This document shows, piece after piece, positions 33,657 through 40,531 of a stretch of DNA of 64,000 nt; the stretch's first letter is position 1, and the number at the start of each line of letters is the position of its first letter. Location: NCBI RefSeq assembly GCF_006715395.1, contig NZ_VFNC01000001.1, positions 868,001 to 932,000 of the forward strand, in the 5' to 3' direction. The position numbers and the translations under genes were made by a program. The notes under the pieces are model-generated. The model worked only from the letters and a program-made list of their open reading frames with translations, had not been told where the DNA came from and ran no database searches. The DNA is from Streptomyces sp. SLBN-31. GTDB lineage: Bacteria; Actinomycetota; Actinomycetes; Streptomycetales; Streptomycetaceae.

Positions 33657-34277
33657 TCAGGCGTCGGCCAGCTTCGTCACCAGGGAGCCGGCCAGTGACG
33701 CCGGTACCCCCGCGGCCGTCAGGGCGGTGACCGCCGCGGAGCGGCCCGCCTCCTCGGGCGGCAGCAGGCCGTCGTTCACGGCCTCCATGAGCGCGAAGAG
33801 CAGCTGCTCGTGCACGTACGCCAGTGCCGGCGCCGGCAGCGGGGAGCTGAAGACGCCACGGTCCAGGCCCTCCCGCAGCAGTGCGACGGAGGCCTCGCGC
33901 ACCGGGGCGAGCCGCTCGCGGATGCCCCGCATGGTGACGCTGCGCTGGGCCAGGGAGACCAGGATGCGGTAGCGGTCGGCGACCTCCCAGACCGCGAGGA
34001 CCGAGCAGGCCAATGCCTGCGCCGGATCCCCGGCCCTCTCCCGCCCCGCCGCGTGCGCGGCCGCCACCGCCTCCACGGCCCCGTCGACGAGCGTGCCGAC
34101 CAGCGCCTCACGGTTGGGGAAGTGGCCGTAGACCGTCCGTCGTACGACACCCGCCGCGCGCGCGATCTGGTCCATGGACGCGTCCGGGTCGCGCAGCAGC
34201 TCGGCGAGCGCGACGTCCAGGATGCGGCGGCGGTTGGCGTCGGCGCGGCTGCTGCTACCCGTGGTCATGGCTGACAT
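33657..34277 (-). CDS. TetR-family repressor of the adjacent exporter
   Basis: A 206-residue TetR regulator. Seen: DNA-binding domain with LDVALAELLRDPDASMDQIARAAGV-type helix set (here ending in VVRRTVYGHFPNREALVG), and a helical ligand domain. Start ATG 34277, preceded by a GGGGAGAGG stretch; ATG 34268 is three codons in. It diverges from a 14-TM exporter, with two perfect palindromes and a half site in the gap (34308-34372). Repression of both itself and the exporter is the straightforward model. Confidence 0.93.
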   Translation of the reverse strand: MSAMTTGSSSRADANRRRILDVALAELLRDPDASMDQIARAAGVVRRTVYGHFPNREALVGTLVDGAVEAVAAAHAAGRERAGDPAQALACSVLAVWEVADRYRILVSLAQRSVTMRGIRERLAPVREASVALLREGLDRGVFSSPLPAPALAYVHEQLLFALMEAVNDGLLPPEEAGRSAAVTALTAAGVPASLAGSLVTKLADA

Positions 34278-34307
34278 TGTGCCTCTCCCCACTTCCCCCG
34301 CAGCGAC

Positions 34308-34372
34308 TTGCACAGGGCTGTGCAATCGGCGTACATTACACATCGTTGTGCAAGTGCACAGTGCTGTGCAAC
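34308..34372. promoter_or_regulatory. Operators and promoter between tetR and the MFS exporter
   Basis: TTGCACAG-GG-CTGTGCAA (34308-34325) is a perfect palindrome; GTGCACAG-TG-CTGTGCAA (34354-34371) nearly so, 46 bp away; a half site TTGTGCAA lies at 34346-34353. TTGCAC (34308-34313) and TACATT (34332-34337), 18 bp apart, make a promoter for the exporter, so a bound repressor would block it. Confidence 0.85.
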
Positions 34373-34429
34373 CCGCAGTGCCAGTCCACCGTGCAAGACA
34401 CGCTGTTGCCGAGGAAGGCCACCCCTGCC

Positions 34430-36109
34430 ATGCGACTCTTCCTGACCGAACCGGTCGACCAGACGGAGCGCCCCTACGCCCGGCGTTGGTGGGCGCTCCT
34501 GGTCCTCTGCCTGAGCCTGCTGATCATCGTGATGGCGAACACCGCCCTCACGGTCGCGGCCCCCGACATGACCCGCGACCTGGGTCTGTCCAGCGCCGAC
34601 CTGCAGTGGGTCATCGACGGGTACACCGTCCCCTACGCCGCGCTGATGCTGCTGTTCGGCGCGATCGGCGACAAGTACAGCCGCCGCGGCGCCCTCCTGC
34701 TCGGCCTCACGGTCTTCGCCGGCGGTGCGGTCTTCGGCTACCTCGCCGACAGCGCCGCGACGGTCGTCGCGGCCCGCGCCGTGATGGGCACCGGCGCCGC
34801 GCTGATCATGCCCGCCACGCTCTCCCTGCTCGCCGCGACCTTCCCGCGGGCCGAACGCGCCAAGGCGATCACCCTGTGGACCGCCACGGCGGGCCTCGCC
34901 ATCGCCGCCGGTCCCGTCGTCGCCGGCGCGCTGCTGAAGAACCACGGCTGGGCCTCGACGTTCCTGATCAACGTGCCGATCGCCGCCGTCGCCCTCGTCG
35001 CCTCGCTCTTCCTCGTCCCGCCGTCCAGGGCCGGTCACAGCGACCGCGTCGACCACGTGGGAGGGCTGCTGTCGGTGGTCTGGATCGGCTCGCTGGTCTA
35101 CATGATCATCGAGGGCCCGCACTTCGGCTGGGGCGTCAAGGCGGTCACCGCCGCGGTCGTCGCCGGCGCCGGCCTGCTCGCCTTCGTCGCCTGGGAGCTG
35201 CGCCACCCGCGCCCGGTCCTCGACGTCCGCCGGTTCGCCCACCGCGGTTTCGCCGGCGCCAACCTCGCCGTCGCCCTCTTCTTCCTCGCCGTCTTCGGCG
35301 CCTTCTACTACCTGACCCAGCACCTGCAGTTCGTTCTCGGCTACGACGCCCTGCAGACGGGCCTGCGCATGCTCCCGCTCGCCGGTGCCGTCTTCGCCGG
35401 CTCGGCCGTGACCGGCCGGCTCACCCCGAGGGTCGGCATGAAGTGGACGGTCACCGCGGGCATGGTCGGCGGCACCACCGCCCTCGCCCTGCTCACCCGG
35501 ATCGACGCGACGTCCTCGTACGGCGACTTCCTCGCCCCCCTGATCATCCTGGGCCTGGCCATCGGCCTGGCGCTCTCGCCCTGCACGGACGCCATCATGG
35601 GCGCCTTCCCGGAGTCCCAGCTGGGCGTCGGCGGCGCGGTCAACGACACCTCGATCGAGCTCGGCGGCTCGCTCGGCATCGCGATCCTCGGCTCGCTGCT
35701 GGCGACCTCGTACTCCGGCCACCTCTCGGACGCCACCGCCGGCAGCAGGCTCCCCGCCACCACACTCGCCACCGCCCAGGACTCGGTCGGCGCCGGATAC
35801 GCCGTCGCGCAGGGCATCTCCGAGAAGGCGCGGCAGGCGGCCGCGCAGGCCGCGCGGGCGACCGATCCGCAGCAGGCGGCGCAGCTCAAGGCGCAGGCGC
35901 GGGAACTCGCCGCGGGCGCCCGGCAGATGGCCGACGCGGTCGGCTCGTCCTTCTCCTCCGCGGTCGCCCACACCAGCCTGATCGGAGCGGTGGTCCTGGG
36001 CATCGGCACCGTCGTGGTCGCCCTGCTGCTGCCCGGCAGCGAGAAGGGCGCCGGTGAAGAGGCCCGGGAGCAGGAGGAACGGGAACTCGTCGGCAGCGCG
36101 GCGAACTGA
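34430..36109 (+). CDS. 14-TM MFS drug-efflux transporter (DHA2, EmrB/QacA type)
   Basis: A 559-residue exporter. Seen: fourteen hydrophobic helices; VIDGYTVPYAALMLLFG in TM2; the loop GDKYSRRGALL; the efflux motif C region GAALIMPATLSLLAATFP; and an Ala/Gln-rich C-terminal loop (about residues 450-520) before the last helix. Start ATG 34430 with GAGGAAGG 10 nt before. Regulated through the paired operators described above by the divergent TetR. Substrate unknown; this type exports antiseptics, dyes or antibiotics. Confidence 0.93.
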   Translation: MRLFLTEPVDQTERPYARRWWALLVLCLSLLIIVMANTALTVAAPDMTRDLGLSSADLQWVIDGYTVPYAALMLLFGAIGDKYSRRGALLLGLTVFAGGAVFGYLADSAATVVAARAVMGTGAALIMPATLSLLAATFPRAERAKAITLWTATAGLAIAAGPVVAGALLKNHGWASTFLINVPIAAVALVASLFLVPPSRAGHSDRVDHVGGLLSVVWIGSLVYMIIEGPHFGWGVKAVTAAVVAGAGLLAFVAWELRHPRPVLDVRRFAHRGFAGANLAVALFFLAVFGAFYYLTQHLQFVLGYDALQTGLRMLPLAGAVFAGSAVTGRLTPRVGMKWTVTAGMVGGTTALALLTRIDATSSYGDFLAPLIILGLAIGLALSPCTDAIMGAFPESQLGVGGAVNDTSIELGGSLGIAILGSLLATSYSGHLSDATAGSRLPATTLATAQDSVGAGYAVAQGISEKARQAAAQAARATDPQQAAQLKAQARELAAGARQMADAVGSSFSSAVAHTSLIGAVVLGIGTVVVALLLPGSEKGAGEEAREQEERELVGSAAN

Positions 36110-36149
36110 CCCGCCCGGACCGTCGTCTCTTACGTCGATGCACTACCGT

Positions 36150-36179
36150 GCCGTGCCGGACCGTCCGGGACGGCACGGC
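36150..36179 (+). terminator. Hairpin after the MFS exporter
   Basis: GCCGTGCCG (36150-36158) pairs perfectly with CGGCACGGC (36171-36179), loop 12 nt. Confidence 0.65.
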
Positions 36180-36205
36180 CGTAGGCACGTATGGAGGCTC
36201 GGGGG

Positions 36206-36970
36206 ATGAAGATCGACTGGGACCGGCGGACCTGTGCGCGCAAGGGGCACGTCACCTACGCGCCGGACGACCCCCGCCTCCGTGTCCGGCTGCACGCCGA
36301 CACCGCGCTCGGCGAGGTGTGGCGCTGTCTGCGCTGCGGCGACTTCGTACTCGGTGAGCCGCACGGCTCGGGGCCGGCGTCCGAGGCGCCGCTCGTGCCG
36401 CGCGGCAAGGTGCTGCGCGATCTGTTCATCCTGCGCTTCCTGGCGATCGAGCGGGCCGTGCGCGGGGTGTTCATCGTGCTGGTGGCCGCGGCGGTGTGGC
36501 GGTTCAGCAACAGCCAGGACGCGGTGCGCCGGCTCTTCGACGAGTACCTGGACGTCTTCCGGCCCGTCTTCCGGCACTTCCACTACGACCTCGACCACTC
36601 GCCGGTCGTCGGCACCATCCAGAAGACGTTCGGCTACAAGCACTCCACGCTGCTGCTGGTGGCCGGACTGCTGCTGGCGTACGCGCTCATCGAGCTGGTC
36701 GAGGCGGTCGGCCTCTGGTACGCCAAGCGCTGGGCGGAGTACCTGACGGTCGTCGCGACCGCCGCCTTCCTGCCGCTGGAGATCTACGAGCTCACCGAGC
36801 ACGTCAGCTGGCTGAAGATCACCACCCTCGTCCTCAACATCCTCGCCGTGCTCTACATCGCCCTTGCCAAGCGGCTGTTCGGGCTGCGGGGCGGCCGCAG
36901 GGCGTTCGAGGAGGAGCGCCGCAGCGCCTCCCTGCTGGAGGTCGAGGAAGCGGCCGGGGTCCCGGTCTAG
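36206..36970 (+). CDS. DUF2127 membrane protein with N-terminal zinc-ribbon-like motif
   Basis: A 254-residue membrane protein. Residues 1-60 carry CARKGH and WRCLRC, a Cys/His pair arrangement like a small zinc site; residues about 80-235 contain four helices and match DUF2127 (LIELVEAVGLWYAKRWAEYL and PLEIYELTEHVSWL). I start at ATG 36206 because GGAGG at 36193-36197 is 8 nt upstream. Its TAG stop overlaps the stop of the minus-strand MarR remnant (palindromic CTAG). Function unknown. Confidence 0.85.
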   Translation: MKIDWDRRTCARKGHVTYAPDDPRLRVRLHADTALGEVWRCLRCGDFVLGEPHGSGPASEAPLVPRGKVLRDLFILRFLAIERAVRGVFIVLVAAAVWRFSNSQDAVRRLFDEYLDVFRPVFRHFHYDLDHSPVVGTIQKTFGYKHSTLLLVAGLLLAYALIELVEAVGLWYAKRWAEYLTVVATAAFLPLEIYELTEHVSWLKITTLVLNILAVLYIALAKRLFGLRGGRRAFEEERRSASLLEVEEAAGVPV

Positions 36971-37176
36971 GCGTCCCCGGCCCACGGGTCGGTGATCTGT
37001 CTGAGCAGGGTCAGGGCTTCGCGCAGCTGGTGCATGCGGCGCTTGCCCAGGTGCGCCTCCCACTCCTGCTCCACCTCGGCGACCACGTCCTGGGCGACCG
37101 ACCGAGCCGCGAGCGCTCGGTCGGCCAGGCACACCAGCCGGGCCCGTCCGTCGTGCGGGTCCGGCAGTCTGCGGAC
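36967..37176 (-). pseudogene. 3' fragment of a MarR-family regulator gene
   Basis: The minus-strand frame encodes RRLPDPHDGRARLVCLAD, the MarR wing, followed by the C-terminal dimerisation helices (VVAEVEQEWEAHLGKRRMHQ) and a normal stop. The N-terminal half with the recognition helix is missing; upstream sequence in all three minus frames shows no matching part. An in-frame GTG at 37194 exists, but the product would lack a DNA-binding domain. I read it as a 5'-truncated remnant, probably lost when the MerR/thioredoxin genes came to lie here. Confidence 0.65.
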
Positions 37177-37347
37177 ATTAGACCCGGGCCGCACATCCCC
37201 TGACCCGCGCGGCCCGTCCCCTCTCCCCGGGACGGAAAGCCTCGGGGCCGACGGCCGACGCATGAAGGCGAACCACAGTGGACCGTCGCTCGCGCCTTCA
37301 GATCCCGGCCGGCCTCCGCATGCCGTCGCCGCCGGTTCGGCCTTGCC

Positions 37348-37363
37348 TTGACGCGGGCGTCAA
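37348..37363. promoter_or_regulatory. MerR-type promoter palindrome
   Basis: TTGACGC-GG-GCGTCAA, a perfect 7-bp-arm inverted repeat 17 bp before the MerR start. TTGACG doubles as a -35 box, as usual for MerR-controlled promoters with operators in the spacer. Confidence 0.65.
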
Positions 37364-37380
37364 CGCCTACCGTCGTACTC

Positions 37381-37767
37381 ATGCGAATCGGCGAGCTGGC
37401 CGCACGGGCCGGGACCACGACGCGAGCGCTCAGGTACTACGAGTCGCGCGGGCTGCTGTCCGCGCGGCGCGACGAGCTGGGACACCGGACGTACGACGAG
37501 AACGACCTGAGGCTGCTGCGGCAGATCAGGACGCTCCAGGACTTCGGGTTCGACCTGGAGGAGACCCGGCCCTTCGTGGAGTGTCTGCGCGCGGGACATC
37601 CGGAGGGCGACTCCTGCCCGGCCTCGCTCGCGGTCTACCGGCGCAAGCTGGCCGAACTCGACGAGCTGATCGGCGAGCTGCAGGCGGTCCGGGCGCAGAT
37701 CGGGGTGCGGCTGGCCTCGTTCGATACGGAGCCACCGTTGTGCGAACTGGGAGGGCAGGGATTGTGA
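37381..37767 (+). CDS. MerR-family transcriptional regulator
   Basis: A 128-residue MerR regulator. Seen: N-terminal RIGELAARAGTTTRALRYYESRGLL (cut to its HTH core), then a wing with HRTYDENDLRLLRQI, and a coiled-coil dimer helix. Cysteines occur in ECLRAGHPEGDSCPAS and near the C-terminus (LCELGG), which could sense thiol state or a metal. Start ATG 37381; its TGA overlaps the thioredoxin GTG by 4 bp. A TTGACGC palindrome lies 17 bp upstream. A redox role is suggested by the coupled thioredoxin gene (inference). Confidence 0.92.
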   Translation: MRIGELAARAGTTTRALRYYESRGLLSARRDELGHRTYDENDLRLLRQIRTLQDFGFDLEETRPFVECLRAGHPEGDSCPASLAVYRRKLAELDELIGELQAVRAQIGVRLASFDTEPPLCELGGQGL

Positions 37768-38096
37768 TCAGGGCTGCGGGTGTTTCCGAGGTGACCGACG
37801 CGGATTTCACGACCGAGGTCATCGGCTCGGCATTGCCGGTACTGGTGGAGTTCACCGCCGACTGGTGCCCGCCGTGCCGGCAGATGGGGCCGGTGCTGAG
37901 CGCGCTCGCCGCGGAGGAGGGCGAGCGGCTGAAGGTGGTCCAGCTGGACGTGGACACCAATCCCGAGACGACGAACGCCTACAAGGTGCTGTCCATGCCG
38001 ACCTTCATGGTGTTCCGGGACGGTGAGCCGGTGCGGTCGATGGTGGGGGCGCGGCCCAAGCGGCGGCTCCTGGCGGAGATCGAGGACGCTCTCTGA
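37764..38096 (+). CDS. Thioredoxin
   Basis: A 110-residue thioredoxin with the active site FTADWCPPCRQMGPVL, the conserved cis-Pro region VLSMPTFMVFRDG, and normal length. The active site is WCPPC rather than the usual WCGPC, so its redox potential may differ from that of the main thioredoxin. GTG 37764 overlaps the MerR stop (GTGA), so both are made together. It is not adjacent to a thioredoxin reductase gene. A strong terminator follows. The combination looks like a thiol-stress module (inference). Confidence 0.93.
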   Translation: MIRAAGVSEVTDADFTTEVIGSALPVLVEFTADWCPPCRQMGPVLSALAAEEGERLKVVQLDVDTNPETTNAYKVLSMPTFMVFRDGEPVRSMVGARPKRRLLAEIEDAL

Positions 38097-38113
38097 GCCG
38101 ACGGCACAAGAAG

Positions 38114-38145
38114 AAATCCCCCGGGCAATTGCGCCCGGGGGATTT
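38114..38145 (+). terminator. Rho-independent terminator after merR-trx
   Basis: A perfect 13-bp stem, AAATCCCCCGGGC (38114-38126) with GCCCGGGGGATTT (38133-38145), loop AATTGC, followed by T-rich sequence. Confidence 0.9.
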
Positions 38146-38233
38146 TCTTGCGTATATTTAATGGTTCGCGACTTCATGGGATTTCGGTCGCAAAGAAGTT
38201 CAGTAGGCACAGTATATCGGCGCGGGAGTGGAA

Positions 38234-40468
38234 TTGTCAAACAGCGATGAAATTCGCGGTGAGCAGGAATTCATCGACACCCTTTACGCCCGCGTGGACG
38301 CCCTGCGCGCAGGCACCGAAGCCGGTGTCACGGACGCGCTCGCCCAGGGAAACACGCCCATGCAGGCCCGGCTCGAACGGGACATCCTGGTCGCCGAGCG
38401 GTCGGGACTGCTCGCCGCGCTGAACGCCGTCGACGGCTCGCTCTGCTTCGGCCGGATCGATCTCACCTCGGGGACGAAACACCACATCGGCCGGATCGGC
38501 CTGCGCACCGACGACGCCGAGCGCACCCCGATCCTCATCGACTGGCGGGCCGAGGTCGCCCGCCCGTTCTACCTGGCCACCGGCCACACCCCGATGGGCC
38601 TGCGCAGGCGCCGGCACATCACCACCGGCGGCCGCACCGTCACCGGCCTGCACGACGAGATCCTCGACCTCGGCGACCGGGAGCGCACCGGACACGAGGA
38701 CCCGACCGGCGACGCCGTCCTGCTCGCCGCGCTCGACGCCGCCCGCACCGGCCGTATGCACGACATCGTGCAGACCATCCAGGCCGAGCAGGACGAGATC
38801 ATCCGGGCGCCGCACCGCGGGGTCCTGGTCGTCGAGGGCGGCCCCGGCACCGGCAAGACGGCCGTCGCCCTGCACCGGGCCGCCTACCTCCTCTACGAGC
38901 ACCGGGAACTCCTTGCCAAGCGGGCCGTCCTCATCGTCGGCCCCAATCCCGCCTTCCTCGGCTACATCGGCGAGGTGCTGCCCTCCCTCGGCGAGACGGG
39001 CGTGCTGCTCGCCACGGTCGGGGAGCTGTTCCCCGGCGTGAAGGTGACGGCCACCGACTCCCGCGAGGCGGCCGCGGTGAAGGGCCGCGCCGACATGGCG
39101 GACGTCCTCGCCGAGGTCGTGGCCGACTGGCAGTCGCTGCCCGACCCGGTGATCGCGATCGAGCACGACCGGGAGGTGCTGATGCTCGACGACGGCCTGG
39201 TGAAGGTCGCCCGCGAGAAGACCCGGGCCGCCCGACTGCCGCACAACGTGGCCCGCGAGCACTTCGAGGGCCACATCCTCAACACCCTCACCGAGCTGTA
39301 CGCCGAGCGCGTCGGCACCGACCCCTACGACGGCGGCAGCCTGCTGGACGAGGCCGACATCACCCAGATCCGCGACGAACTCGCGGAGAACCCCGAGGTC
39401 TGGGCCGCCGTCGACCAGCTCTGGCCGCGGCTGACGCCGCAGCGCCTGGTCGCCGACTTCCTCGCCGACCCCGTCGGTTACCTCCCGGACGAGGACGCCG
39501 CCGCCGTCCGCCGCCCGGTGACCCGCGAGTGGACCGTCGCGGACGTGCCGCTGCTGGACGAGGCGGCCGAACTGCTCGGCGTGGACGAACGGCTGGCGCG
39601 GGCGCGCGCGGATCGCGAACGGCAGACGCAGGTCGCCTACGCGCAGGGCGTGCTGGACGTCTCCTACGCCTCGCGCACCTACGAGTTCGAGGACAAGGAC
39701 GAGGAGGACTCCGAGGTCCTGTCCGCGCACGACATCATCGACGCCGAACGGTTCGCCGAGCGCCAGGAGGAGGACGACCACCGTAGCGCCGCCGAGCGCG
39801 CGGCCGCCGACCGGACCTGGGCGTTCGGGCACATCATCGTCGACGAGGCGCAGGAGTTGTCGCCGATGGCCTGGCGGCTGCTGATGCGCCGCAGCCCCAC
39901 CCGCTCGATGACCCTGGTCGGCGATCCCGCGCAGACCGCGGAGGCGGCGGGCGTCGGCTCCTGGCAGCAGATCCTCCAGCCGTACGTCGAGGACCGCTGG
40001 GAGCACACCCGGCTTGGCGTCAACTACCGCACCCCCGCCGAGATCATGGAGCTCGCGGCGGCCGTGGTGCGCGCCGAGAACCCCGGCTTCGAACCGCCGA
40101 GCTCGATCCGCTCCACCGGCGTACGGCCCTGGGTCCGCGCCACCGACGACCTGCCCGGCGCGGTCGCGGAGGCGGTGAAGGAGCTGACCCCCGACGAGGG
40201 CCGGCTCGCCGTCATCGCCCCCCGCCACCTCCACCGCAGGCTCGCCGCGCGGCTGGACGGCGTGACGGCGGGCGCCGAGCCCGACCTGACGAGGACCGTG
40301 GTCCTCCTCGACCCGCGGCAGGCCAAGGGGCTGGAGTTCGACTCCGTGCTGGTGGTGGAGCCGGGGCTGTACGGCACGAGCGACCTGTACGTGGCACTGA
40401 CCCGGGCCACCCAGCGGCTGGGCGTCCTGCACACCGGACGACTGCCGAAGGCGCTGGTCACCGCGTGA
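38234..40468 (+). CDS. HelD-like RNA polymerase recycling ATPase (SF1 helicase fold)
   Basis: A 744-residue protein of the UvrD-like superfamily matching actinobacterial HelD/HelR, which frees stalled RNA polymerase and can oppose rifampicin. Seen: an N-terminal helical arm (about 1-80), Walker A EGGPGTGKTAVALHRAAYLL (about residue 200), Walker B with HIIVDEAQELSP, TLVGDPAQT, NYRTPAEIM and the C-terminal KGLEFDSVLVVEP / YVALTRATQRLGVL motifs. I choose TTG 38234, because GGGAG (38224-38228) is 5 nt upstream; GTG 38228 would overlap that site. No rifamycin-associated element of the known type is upstream. Other UvrD-like helicases are less likely given the family-specific N-terminus. Confidence 0.85.
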   Translation: MSNSDEIRGEQEFIDTLYARVDALRAGTEAGVTDALAQGNTPMQARLERDILVAERSGLLAALNAVDGSLCFGRIDLTSGTKHHIGRIGLRTDDAERTPILIDWRAEVARPFYLATGHTPMGLRRRRHITTGGRTVTGLHDEILDLGDRERTGHEDPTGDAVLLAALDAARTGRMHDIVQTIQAEQDEIIRAPHRGVLVVEGGPGTGKTAVALHRAAYLLYEHRELLAKRAVLIVGPNPAFLGYIGEVLPSLGETGVLLATVGELFPGVKVTATDSREAAAVKGRADMADVLAEVVADWQSLPDPVIAIEHDREVLMLDDGLVKVAREKTRAARLPHNVAREHFEGHILNTLTELYAERVGTDPYDGGSLLDEADITQIRDELAENPEVWAAVDQLWPRLTPQRLVADFLADPVGYLPDEDAAAVRRPVTREWTVADVPLLDEAAELLGVDERLARARADRERQTQVAYAQGVLDVSYASRTYEFEDKDEEDSEVLSAHDIIDAERFAERQEEDDHRSAAERAAADRTWAFGHIIVDEAQELSPMAWRLLMRRSPTRSMTLVGDPAQTAEAAGVGSWQQILQPYVEDRWEHTRLGVNYRTPAEIMELAAAVVRAENPGFEPPSSIRSTGVRPWVRATDDLPGAVAEAVKELTPDEGRLAVIAPRHLHRRLAARLDGVTAGAEPDLTRTVVLLDPRQAKGLEFDSVLVVEPGLYGTSDLYVALTRATQRLGVLHTGRLPKALVTA

Positions 40469-40470
40469 GT

Positions 40471-40519
40471 GACGCCGCTCGCCCGGGTGAGAGGTGCTCT
40501 CACCCGGGCGAGCGGCGTC
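40471..40519. terminator. 23-bp perfect hairpin between the HelD-like gene and glgB
   Basis: 40471-40493 pairs exactly with 40497-40519 (core CGCTCGCCCGGGTGAGAG and its complement) around a 3-nt loop GTG. It lies between converging genes and is the longest terminator stem in the window. Confidence 0.9.
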
Positions 40520-40531
40520 GGTGCCCCGCGG

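Noticed and set aside
38146..38233. Rifamycin-associated element upstream of the HelD-like gene
   Set aside because: No GC-rich inverted repeat of that type is present in the 88 bp between the terminator and the start.
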